From assembly GCA_034717835.1 (NCBI GenBank), contig JAYELZ010000015.1, positions 1-6,702 on the forward strand: a stretch of DNA of 6,702 nucleotides, read 5' to 3'. Positions 1-5,356 of this stretch are shown in pieces; the stretch's first letter is position 1, and every line of letters begins with the position of its first letter. The notes beneath the pieces were generated by a model. It was not told where the DNA came from and did no database searches. It worked only from the letters and a program-made list of their open reading frames with translations. The translations under genes were made by a program, and so were the position numbers. Source of the DNA: G713 sp034717835 (GTDB taxonomy: Bacteria; Chloroflexota; Anaerolineae; B4-G1; SLSP01).

Positions 1-1392
1 GTAGGACATCAAGAGCGGCGCGGTCTGGCCGGGCGCGCCGGCATCCTTCTGCTGGAAGTTGCGCCAGCTCTCCAACGTCTGCTCCGGCGTCACCGCCGCG
101 TTGTAGGTGCTGGCGAAGCTGCTGCCCGGCTGCGGGGTGGTGCTGAAGTGCGTCAGCACGCGCGTGCCGTCCAGGCCCTGCCACCAGAAGGAATCGTAGG
201 GCAGGCGGTTGACCAGGTTCCAACCAAGTTTGATAGTGAAGAAATACTTCAAGCCCGCCTCTTTGATCAACTGAGGCAAGTTCCAGGCGTAGCCGAAGAC
301 ATCCGGCAGCCAGAGCACCGGCGACTCGGCATCCGCGCCAAAGTGCTCGCGGAAAAAAGTCCGGCCCAGCAGGAATTGGCGGGCCAGCGATTCCGGGCCG
401 GAGAGGTTGCAATCCATCTCCACCCAACTGCCGCCGATAGGTTCCCAGCGGCCCTCGGCCACCCGCGCTTTGATCTGCGCGAAGAGCTCTGGATAATCCT
501 GCTGCACGAAAGCATAGAGTTGCGGTTGGCTCTGCATAAAGTGGAAGTCGGGGAACTGCTCCATCAGGCGCAAGACGTTGTGATAGGTGCGCCCCACCTT
601 GCGGCGCGTCTGCGCCAACGTCCAGAGCCACGCCACGTCAATGTGCGCATGTCCCACTGCGGTGATATCCACTCCCAGTGGCGCGCCGCTCGCTGCGATC
701 CCCGCCCGCAATGTTTCAGTGGCCTCCGGCACGCTCGCGTAGAAGGCTTGCCCCTGCGGTTCGCGGAGCTCCAGCAGTTGGAAGGCTGCGTTCAAGGCGT
801 TATAGAGATGCGCGCGGGATGGTTCGTGTGCGTCAAGGTGGTCGGCGATGCCTAACGTCACGCGCACTAGCGCCACGAAGTCGCGGGTTGGCTGGTCGAT
901 TTGTACCAACGCGCACTCGCGCATCAAAAGCTGGGCCTCCGGGGTATCTCCCAAACTCCCGGCCCAGCCGTGAAGCACGAGCTCATGGACTGCGCCATCC
1001 GCGTATTGTGGCGGCAGCAAAATCTCCTGGTGGTGCCGGTCGCAGGCCGCGTAAGGCCGCCCGTCAAAATAAGCCAGCGCCTCTGGATGGCTAAAATCCC
1101 CAGCCTTGCCGATGGGGAGATGCAGGGCTACCGGTCGCTCAGTCCACTCCGCCGGCAGTTGGAAGCGTGTTCCTAACACAAAGTTAGCTTTGTATGCCCC
1201 CCAGTAGCCATTCCACGGGACGCGCTCGGCGGTTGTCGGGAAATCCGCTAGCAAAACCGGCGGGATAACCGTCGGCCCGGAGAGCTTAACGTAACTGAAA
1301 ATGGGGAGCGGTTTCTGTTGCCGGTAAACCAACTCCTCGACCAACTTTAACCGCTGGGCAACTTTCTGCGCGAGCCAACGAAGGTGGTTCAT
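1..1392 (-). CDS. GH38 alpha-mannosidase, N-terminal 464 residues (3' end beyond left edge)
   Basis: The frame is open from the ATG at 1390-1392 to base 1 with no stop, giving 464 residues. Residues 1-240 match the N-terminal region that precedes the catalytic domain in MAN2C1/Ams1-like mannosidases. The GH38 metal motif HAHIDVAWLW is at 248-257, with H250 and D252 the expected zinc ligands. WLPDVFGY at 362-369 carries the expected nucleophile D364. A conserved stretch around SQPQLYAF (288-295) and GGSWVEMD (320-327) lies between them. The final metal-binding His and the C-terminal beta domains lie off the window; relatives are about 1000 residues long, so roughly half is missing. No signal peptide is visible, so it should act in the cytoplasm, hydrolysing alpha-mannosides delivered by the adjacent ABC importer. 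The start is supported by GGAGGA 8 nt upstream. The plus strand also carries long open frames here, which are shadows of this GC-rich gene. A mannosylglycerate hydrolase (MngB-like) specificity cannot be excluded. Confidence 0.93.
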   Translation of the reverse strand, partial: MNHLRWLAQKVAQRLKLVEELVYRQQKPLPIFSYVKLSGPTVIPPVLLADFPTTAERVPWNGYWGAYKANFVLGTRFQLPAEWTERPVALHLPIGKAGDFSHPEALAYFDGRPYAACDRHHQEILLPPQYADGAVHELVLHGWAGSLGDTPEAQLLMRECALVQIDQPTRDFVALVRVTLGIADHLDAHEPSRAHLYNALNAAFQLLELREPQGQAFYASVPEATETLRAGIAASGAPLGVDITAVGHAHIDVAWLWTLAQTRRKVGRTYHNVLRLMEQFPDFHFMQSQPQLYAFVQQDYPELFAQIKARVAEGRWEPIGGSWVEMDCNLSGPESLARQFLLGRTFFREHFGADAESPVLWLPDVFGYAWNLPQLIKEAGLKYFFTIKLGWNLVNRLPYDSFWWQGLDGTRVLTHFSTTPQPGSSFASTYNAAVTPEQTLESWRNFQQKDAGAPGQTAPLLMSY

Positions 1393-1418
1393 CTAATGGT
1401 TCCTCCGATTTGAGCTAC
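1292..1418. repeat. 127-bp exact direct repeat, copy A (contig-end overlap)
   Basis: Base-by-base comparison shows these 127 bp are identical to 1519-1645. The copy holds the first 33 codons of the mannosidase plus its ribosome-binding site and ends exactly where the N run begins. The identity, the length and the position on both sides of a 100-N gap point to a contig-end overlap rather than a biological duplication. Confidence 0.97.
1401..1406 (-). promoter_or_regulatory. Shine-Dalgarno of the alpha-mannosidase
   Basis: On the minus strand this reads GGAGGA, 8 nt before the ATG at 1392. It fixes the mannosidase start. The same motif recurs at 1628-1633 in the duplicated copy, where it serves no complete gene. 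Confidence 0.8.
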
Positions 1419-1518
1419 NNNNNNNNNNNNNNNNNNNNNNNNNNNNNNNNNNNNNNNNNNNNNNNNNNNNNNNNNNNNNNNNNNNNNNNNNNNNNNNNNN
1501 NNNNNNNNNNNNNNNNNN
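1419..1518. other. Scaffold gap of exactly 100 N
   Basis: One hundred consecutive N, a conventional placeholder for a gap of unknown size. Because the flanks are identical, the true distance is probably negative: the two contigs overlap by 127 bp and no sequence is missing. Confidence 0.98.
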
Positions 1519-1619
1519 TAACTGAAAATGGGGAGCGGTTTCTGTTGCCGGTAAACCAACTCCTCGACCAACTTTAACCGCTGGGCAACTTTCTGCGCGA
1601 GCCAACGAAGGTGGTTCAT
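1519..1619 (-). other. Duplicated mannosidase start, not a separate gene
   Basis: An ATG at 1617-1619 with the same Shine-Dalgarno opens 33 codons identical to the mannosidase N-terminus, then runs into the N gap. A gene caller may report a short N-containing protein here. It is the same N-terminus seen twice because of the unmerged contig overlap and should not be counted as a gene or a pseudogene. Confidence 0.9.
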
Positions 1620-1645
1620 CTAATGGTTCCTCCGATTTGAGCTAC
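1519..1645. repeat. 127-bp exact direct repeat, copy B (contig-end overlap)
   Basis: Identical to 1292-1418, starting at the first base after the N run. The spacer between ATPase and mannosidase should be read as 1763 down to 1646 joined directly to 1418. Confidence 0.97.
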
Positions 1646-1648
1646 TAG

Positions 1649-1682
1649 CCTGACGAAGTCCACCTACGTGGACTTCGCTAGG
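1649..1682. repeat. Palindromic hairpin in the ATPase-mannosidase spacer
   Basis: CGAAGTCCAC (1654-1663) and GTGGACTTCG (1668-1677) form a perfect 10-bp stem around the 4-nt loop CTAC. The stem extends outward to 1649-1682 through one mismatch and one possible G-U pair. No T-tract follows it in the direction of transcription, so it is not a canonical intrinsic terminator. It resembles the GAAGTCC/GGACTTC palindromes that recur between genes in various bacteria. That resemblance is from memory and untested here. Confidence 0.8.
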
Positions 1683-1695
1683 GAACGCATACCGT

Positions 1696-1725
1696 GTCAT
1701 TCCTCGCGGGCGAGGCGCTAATGAC
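1696..1725. repeat. Second imperfect palindrome in the same spacer
   Basis: GTCATT-CCTCGC (1696-1707) pairs with GCGAGG (1710-1715) and AATGAC (1720-1725), leaving a 2-nt loop and a 4-nt bulge (CGCT). This and the hairpin at 1649-1682 lie between two copies of TAGCCT (1646-1651 and 1727-1732). There is no T-tract, so a role as terminator is doubtful. It may slow or protect the transcript between ATPase and mannosidase. Confidence 0.65.
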
Positions 1726-1735
1726 GTAGCCTAGA

Positions 1736-1762
1736 ATCTGTGCCATCTGCGTAATCTGTGGA
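1736..1762. repeat. Three degenerate 9-bp tandem units
   Basis: Reads ATCTGTGCC, ATCTGCGTA, ATCTGTGGA in succession, ending one base before the ATPase stop codon. The same three-unit design recurs at 5051-5077, where the second and third units differ from these by two bases and one base. Confidence 0.8.
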
Positions 1763-1763
1763 T

Positions 1764-2849
1764 TTAAATGCGTTTACCGGTCTCTGGATCGAAAAACCGT
1801 AACGCGGATTCTGTAAAGGTCAGGTTGATTTTCTCCCCGGAGGCAATTTGGGGACGCGGTGAGGTCATGATTTTGAGCAACTTATCCACCACATCCACCG
1901 CCACGATCTGATGCGAGCCTTGCGGCTCTGCGACTAAACATTCAGTCGAAAAGAGCGATCCTTCCTCCGGCCCCAATTTGATATCCTCCGGCCGAATACC
2001 CAACACGAGATCTTGTTTGCCATGTTCCCTCAACCGCTGCGCGTGCTCCGCGCTGAGCGGCATGTGCAGATAGGAATTCTCCAAATAATACGTTCCTTGC
2101 TTCGCCACCAACTTGGCATCAATCAAATTTGTGGGGGGAGTACCGATGAAATCAGCTACAAAGAGACAGTTGCTCTCACTGTATACCTCTTCTGGCGTGC
2201 CACTCTGTACAATTTCGCCCTGGTCCATGATCACAATCCGATCCGCGATGCTCATCGCCTCTGCCTGGTCGTGCGTGACAAAAACCGTGGTGGCACCGGT
2301 TTGATTATGAATCGCCTTTAGTTCGGTGCGAGTGGAATCGCGCAATTTCGCATCCAGGTTGGAGAGCGGTTCGTCCATGAGGAAGATCTTGGGCTTCACC
2401 GCGATGGCGCGGGCTACTGCCACTCGCTGCCGCTGGCCGCCGGAGAGTTGCGCCGGGTAACGTTCCAGGAGTTGGGAGATTTTGGTCAATCCGGTGACTT
2501 CTTTGACGATTTGCTCGATCTTCGCTGCGGGCATCTTGCGGAGTTTCAAAGCAAAAGCGATATTCTCGTAAACGGTCATGTGCGGCCAGATGGCATAGCT
2601 CTGGAAAACCATGCTTACGTCGCGTTTGCGAGGTGGCAAGTCGGTGATATCCACGCCGTCCAAGATGATGGTGCCGTGGGTAGCTTCTTCTAATCCCGCT
2701 ATCATCCGCATCGTGGTGGTTTTACCACAACCAGATGGTCCCAGGAGTACTAAATACTCGCCATCGTGGACTTCCAGGGATAGATTTTTTACCGCCACTA
2801 CATCTTTACCAAAACGCTTGGTGATATTTTTAAGTTGTAAAGTTGCCAT
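1764..2849 (-). CDS. Carbohydrate ABC importer, ATP-binding subunit (MsmX/UgpC/MalK type)
   Basis: A 361-residue ATPase that would power sugar import through the two permeases encoded just upstream. Visible motifs are Walker A GPSGCGKT (37-44), Q-loop Q83, signature LSGGQ (135-139), Walker B IFLMDEP (155-161) with catalytic E160, D-loop SNLD (163-166) and switch H193. Residues from about 235 form the C-terminal regulatory (TOBE-like) domain, with the typical GIRPEDIKLG at 284-293. Length and order fit a complete sugar-importer ATPase. The start is the ATG at 2849, preceded by AAGGAG with 6-nt spacing. An in-frame TTG at 2864 would place that Shine-Dalgarno inside the gene and is unlikely. It follows the second permease by 30 bp. 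Substrate cannot be read from this subunit, since such ATPases often serve several importers. Confidence 0.95.
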   Translation of the reverse strand: MATLQLKNITKRFGKDVVAVKNLSLEVHDGEYLVLLGPSGCGKTTTMRMIAGLEEATHGTIILDGVDITDLPPRKRDVSMVFQSYAIWPHMTVYENIAFALKLRKMPAAKIEQIVKEVTGLTKISQLLERYPAQLSGGQRQRVAVARAIAVKPKIFLMDEPLSNLDAKLRDSTRTELKAIHNQTGATTVFVTHDQAEAMSIADRIVIMDQGEIVQSGTPEEVYSESNCLFVADFIGTPPTNLIDAKLVAKQGTYYLENSYLHMPLSAEHAQRLREHGKQDLVLGIRPEDIKLGPEEGSLFSTECLVAEPQGSHQIVAVDVVDKLLKIMTSPRPQIASGEKINLTFTESALRFFDPETGKRI

Positions 2850-2855
2850 ATTTTT

Positions 2856-2861
2856 CTCCTT
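2856..2861 (-). promoter_or_regulatory. Shine-Dalgarno that decides the ATPase start
   Basis: AAGGAG on the minus strand, 6 nt before the ATG at 2849. It excludes the longer TTG-initiated reading from 2864, which begins upstream of this site and translates through it. Confidence 0.8.
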
Positions 2862-2879
2862 CAAAATTTGCGGACGGAA

Positions 2880-3947
2880 TTAGACTGTCATCCCGCCCCA
2901 CATTTGGTTGATGTAACGCCGGATAAAGAAAGTGAATACCACACTGGGAATCGCCATCACCATGCCGCCGGCCGCCGCCAAGTTGACTTGTCCGGTGGCC
3001 CCCAAGACGGTTTGGTAGACGATTACCGCGAAGGTGGGATTGAACTGGGTCAAAATAATCGCGGCGACTGTCTCGTTCCACGCTCCCAAGAAAGCGTACA
3101 TCGCCGCCGCAGCCAGTCCCGGCAGGGCCAGCGGGAAGGTGATGCGCATGAACGTTTGGAATTTATTGGCTCCAAAGACTTGCGCGGCTTCTTCTAAGGA
3201 AACGGGAATACCCATGAAAATACTTGCCGTGATCCAGACGGTGAGAGCGATGGAACCTACTGAGTAGACCAGCGAAAGCCCGATGGGTTGATCGTAGAAG
3301 CCGATGTTGGCTAGGATGATCACCATGGGCATCGCGATAGCTACTCCGGGGAACATGCGCACGAAGAGAACGCTGAATTTGAGTATGTTGCGCCCTTTGA
3401 ACCGGTAGCGAGCAAAAGCGTACCCGGCCAGTCCACCAATAGAGAGCGAGATTAGAATAGTGAGCGCGCAGACTTGTAGACTGCGTATCAGTGCCGGCAC
3501 TGCTTGTCCGGTACCGGCCACGCGGAAGAAAGTTTGATAGTTATAGAGGAGATTCCTGCGCTCAGTGAAGTAAACGGGGTCTTTCGTTTTCAACTGGGTG
3601 GTGACATCCTCTATCTCTGCCTGCGTCATGGGCGTACCCATCTGGTACTTCATGTAGGTGGCGATTTTATCTAATTCACCAGTATCTAAGATGGTTTGAT
3701 ATTCGTTACTCACGCGATCATAAACACTGAGGAGATACCCGCGTTCGCCATGCGTTAGCTGATAATCAGTAGTCAATGCCGGTGTCATGGGGAGCGGGAA
3801 ACGGTAAGCTTCTCGGGTGGAGAGAAAGGAGAGCGAGACGATAAAGTAAATTGGCGTCAGCATGGCGATGACAATGCCCGCGATGAGGATGTAGAAGGTG
3901 GTGTTTTTGGCAACCTTTGCGATATCGAGCGGTTTTTTCTCAGTCAT
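2880..3947 (-). CDS. Carbohydrate ABC importer permease, MalG type, with enlarged first external loop
   Basis: A 355-residue inner-membrane permease. The first transmembrane segment lies at about 17-40. The conserved core resumes near NYQTFF (136-141), with further hydrophobic segments at about 154-178, 192-214, 224-246, 277-299 and 322-341. The cytoplasmic EAA loop that docks on the ATPase is clear: EEAAQVFGA at 252-260, then FPLALPG at 271-277. MalG-type permeases are usually about 275-300 residues; the excess is a polar stretch at about 54-135, predicted to lie outside the membrane. Its ATG overlaps the stop of the preceding permease as ATGA, so the two are probably translationally coupled, which suits a heterodimeric pore. 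AAGGAG lies 8 nt before the start. The substrate is inferred as a mannoside only from the neighbouring mannosidase. Confidence 0.94.
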   Translation of the reverse strand: MTEKKPLDIAKVAKNTTFYILIAGIVIAMLTPIYFIVSLSFLSTREAYRFPLPMTPALTTDYQLTHGERGYLLSVYDRVSNEYQTILDTGELDKIATYMKYQMGTPMTQAEIEDVTTQLKTKDPVYFTERRNLLYNYQTFFRVAGTGQAVPALIRSLQVCALTILISLSIGGLAGYAFARYRFKGRNILKFSVLFVRMFPGVAIAMPMVIILANIGFYDQPIGLSLVYSVGSIALTVWITASIFMGIPVSLEEAAQVFGANKFQTFMRITFPLALPGLAAAAMYAFLGAWNETVAAIILTQFNPTFAVIVYQTVLGATGQVNLAAAGGMVMAIPSVVFTFFIRRYINQMWGGMTV

Positions 3948-4855
3948 GTTGCTTTCTCCTTATAATCCGCTGCTCCCGAAATGCGCAGGTAAAGCAACGC
4001 CGCCAGCGAAACGATAAACGAAACTACGATGGTGTAGCCCGTCGCCATCTGGTAGCTGATGTTTAAGCCGCTCACTTCATCGTGGTAATAGACAATTCTC
4101 TCTACCAGGGTGGGCAACCTTGAGAAACCTAGCAACATCACAACAATTAACCAAATCTGAATGGCGGCAATTAAGCGTAAAATAACGGCGGTTTGGATGG
4201 TCGATTTAAGCAGCGGCAGCGTTATCTTCCGTAGCACTGTCAGATAATCACCGCCGAAAACGTAACCGGCTTCTTGCATCGCGTCGGGGATGTTCTGTAA
4301 GCCGGCCAGTAAGATAATCATCACGGAGGGGATTACTTGCCAGGCATCAATGATAATAATCAGCGCCAAGATTGAAAGCTCAGAGCCGGCCAGCCAGTAG
4401 ATTTTATCGCCTTCAACTAAAATACCCAGATAGTAGAGCAGACTGTTCAACCAGCCGTGCGCGGTCAAGCCGGTCGTCCACATCGCGCCGGCGGCGGCGG
4501 CGGGCAGGGCCATCGGGATCATGGTAAGAAAGAGGAAGATATCAGAGCCGGGGAATTTACGGTTGATGAGGAGCGCTAGAAACAAGGCCGCGATGAATTC
4601 TATGGTCACGGAGAAGATGACGATTACCGCCGTGTTGCGCAAGGCTGGGAAAAAACTCTCATCGGTGAGTACCATCACGAAGTTCTGGAACGTGAACTGT
4701 CCCGTCGTAACATCCGTGAAGGAGCCTATCACCGAAGTAAGTACCGGTCGCAGCCAGAACGCGGCGTAGTAGAGTACCACCGGTAAGACTAATAGATAGG
4801 GAAACAATGTTTTGCCCAGTTGTTTCCATTGCTTTTGGGTTAGCAGATTATGCAT
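3944..4855 (-). CDS. Carbohydrate ABC importer permease, MalF/UgpA type
   Basis: A 303-residue inner-membrane permease forming the pore with the MalG-type subunit. Hydrophobic segments are visible at about 18-36, 74-97, 106-128, 159-184, 219-243 and 274-292. The EAA loop is MQEAGYVFGG (193-202) followed by ITLPLLKS (211-218). It departs from the usual EAA...DGA pattern, with Gly for the second Ala, Phe for Asp and Gly for the last Ala, but keeps the Glu, the central Gly and the LP. The ATG at 4876 has no Shine-Dalgarno and would add seven residues. The ATG at 4855 is preceded by AAAGGGG at 8 nt and was chosen. The gene ends in a 4-bp overlap with the next permease. About 500 bp separate it from the binding-protein gene upstream. 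Confidence 0.94.
   Translation of the reverse strand: MHNLLTQKQWKQLGKTLFPYLLVLPVVLYYAAFWLRPVLTSVIGSFTDVTTGQFTFQNFVMVLTDESFFPALRNTAVIVIFSVTIEFIAALFLALLINRKFPGSDIFLFLTMIPMALPAAAAGAMWTTGLTAHGWLNSLLYYLGILVEGDKIYWLAGSELSILALIIIIDAWQVIPSVMIILLAGLQNIPDAMQEAGYVFGGDYLTVLRKITLPLLKSTIQTAVILRLIAAIQIWLIVVMLLGFSRLPTLVERIVYYHDEVSGLNISYQMATGYTIVVSFIVSLAALLYLRISGAADYKEKAT
3956..3961 (-). promoter_or_regulatory. Shine-Dalgarno of the second permease, inside the first permease gene
   Basis: AAGGAG on the minus strand, 8 nt before the ATG at 3947 and embedded in the last codons of the upstream permease. Together with the 4-bp ATGA overlap this suggests coupled translation of the two subunits. Confidence 0.8.
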
Positions 4856-4863
4856 AAAGTAAA

Positions 4864-4870
4864 CCCCTTT
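4864..4870 (-). promoter_or_regulatory. Shine-Dalgarno that decides the first permease start
   Basis: AAAGGGG on the minus strand, 8 nt before the ATG at 4855. It supports this start over the upstream ATG at 4876, which has no purine-rich site before it. Confidence 0.7.
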
Positions 4871-4900
4871 GATCATTAGCGGAAGTTAAGAGTTATATAG

Positions 4901-4926
4901 GTCGAAAGTCGAAAGTCGCAGGTCGC
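4901..4926. repeat. 7-bp tandem repeat GTCGAAA
   Basis: Reads GTCGAAA, GTCGAAA, GTCGCAG, then a partial GTCGC. It is a short degenerate tandem block about 25 bp upstream of the permease open frame. Confidence 0.75.
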
Positions 4927-5015
4927 GCTGGGTACTAGGGTAGCGCATGGTTACCCAGGTAGAACTTTCGCTAACGACAGTTTGGCTCTTCGGGAATTCG
5001 CGGGGTCGCGTTAAA

Positions 5016-5036
5016 ATTAGCCACGGATTAGCACGG
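5016..5036. repeat. Two tandem units ATTAGCCACGG / ATTAGCACGG
   Basis: Two near-identical units of 11 and 10 bp sit side by side. The core CCACGGATTAGCAC (5021-5034) is an imperfect inverted match to GTGTAATCTGTGG (5064-5076): one G-U pair and one bulged base on the plus strand. The two blocks could therefore fold together as a long-loop hairpin. Confidence 0.7.
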
Positions 5037-5050
5037 AGGAAAGTAAAAAA

Positions 5051-5077
5051 ATCAGTGTGATTTGTGTAATCTGTGGT
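5051..5077. repeat. Three degenerate 9-bp tandem units, second site
   Basis: Reads ATCAGTGTG, ATTTGTGTA, ATCTGTGGT. It has the same unit length, number and orientation as the block at 1736-1762 next to the ATPase stop. Confidence 0.8.
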
Positions 5078-5205
5078 GAAAAATTTACGGCGCGTGACAC
5101 TTACCCCGCCCAGTCCCAGAGACCCGACATTTTTTAACCGCTAATCCACGACTCTTTCCTTAGTGAAATCAAGGCTAAATGTTTTCATCCTAAAACTAAT
5201 TTTTT

Positions 5206-5229
5206 CTTAGCGTCTTTGTGTCTTTGCGG
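5206..5229. repeat. Three degenerate 8-bp tandem units
   Basis: Reads CTTAGCGT, CTTTGTGT, CTTTGCGG. This looks like the GCGTCTTTGCGTCTTTGCGG-like text I recall between genes in many environmental genomes; that recollection is unverified here. Confidence 0.75.
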
Positions 5230-5262
5230 CCAGCTGGCTTTCTTCAGTAAAATCGAGATTAG

Positions 5263-5298
5263 CAGAGCCGGAAGATCGCTGTTGATCCTCCGGCTCTG
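5263..5298 (-). terminator. Hairpin after the binding-protein gene, attenuator or weak terminator
   Basis: A 15-bp stem (5263-5277 with 5284-5298) closes a 6-nt loop, 58 bp beyond the stop codon at 5357. The only imperfection is G-U in the minus-strand RNA but A-C in the plus-strand RNA, so the fold is best in the direction of transcription. The downstream U-run is weak: only UUUU about 10 nt later. Partial termination or protection of the binding-protein mRNA from 3' decay is more likely than full termination. Such a fold would favour binding protein over membrane subunits. Confidence 0.7.
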
Positions 5299-5356
5299 AG
5301 TTAATAATCAGTTGCCATGCGATTGTTGTGGCTACCGCAAAGGCAAACTATGGGAA

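Larger units (their letters stand above)
4877..5356. other. 480-bp gene-free spacer between binding protein and permeases
   Basis: No convincing gene is seen on either strand. Next to the binding-protein gene it holds a strong hairpin (5263-5298). Across the rest lie four short tandem blocks (4901-4926, 5016-5036, 5051-5077, 5206-5229). CTAATCCACG at 5141-5150 is an inverted near-copy (8 of 10 bases) of part of the 5016-5036 block. CTGGGTA (4928-4934) and TACCCAG (4952-4958) form a minor inverted repeat, which competes with GCGCT/AGCGC at 4925-4946. A TATATA at 4894-4899, upstream of the permease, has no acceptable -35 partner, so no internal promoter is called. Confidence 0.7.

Noticed and set aside
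148..855. Long plus-strand open frame (235 codons) and overlapping ones at 678-1094 and 901-1176
   Set aside because: They lie antisense to the intact GH38 frame, show no recognisable domain, and are expected in GC-rich coding DNA.
1..1392. Horizontal acquisition of the mannosidase because of higher G+C
   Set aside because: Sampled stretches are GC-rich (40 of 60 bases at 1-60, against 25 of 60 at 4141-4200), but a sample inside the MalG-type permease (3061-3120) is equally GC-rich, so composition is mixed and gives no clear signal.
1389..1619. Short minus-strand frame spanning the N run
   Set aside because: Its first 33 codons are the duplicated mannosidase start, the middle is N, and the end depends on the arbitrary gap length.
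1292..1645. Genuine tandem duplication or composite element with direct repeats around a gap
   Set aside because: Exactly 127 bp of identity meeting both edges of a 100-N placeholder is better explained by unmerged overlapping contigs.
1649..1725. Intrinsic terminator between ATPase and mannosidase
   Set aside because: Both hairpins lack a following U-run on the minus strand, so read-through is more likely.
4894..4899. TATATA as a -10 box for a permease promoter
   Set aside because: No -35-like hexamer lies 16-18 bp upstream, only the GTCGAAA tandem block.
4901..5229. CRISPR array made of the short repeats in the spacer
   Set aside because: Units are only 7-11 bp, directly adjacent without spacers, and belong to different families.
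5155..5263. A possible diverged direct repeat (about 25 bp starting at 5155 and at 5239)
   Set aside because: Only about 17 of 25 positions match in AT-rich DNA, too weak to call by eye.
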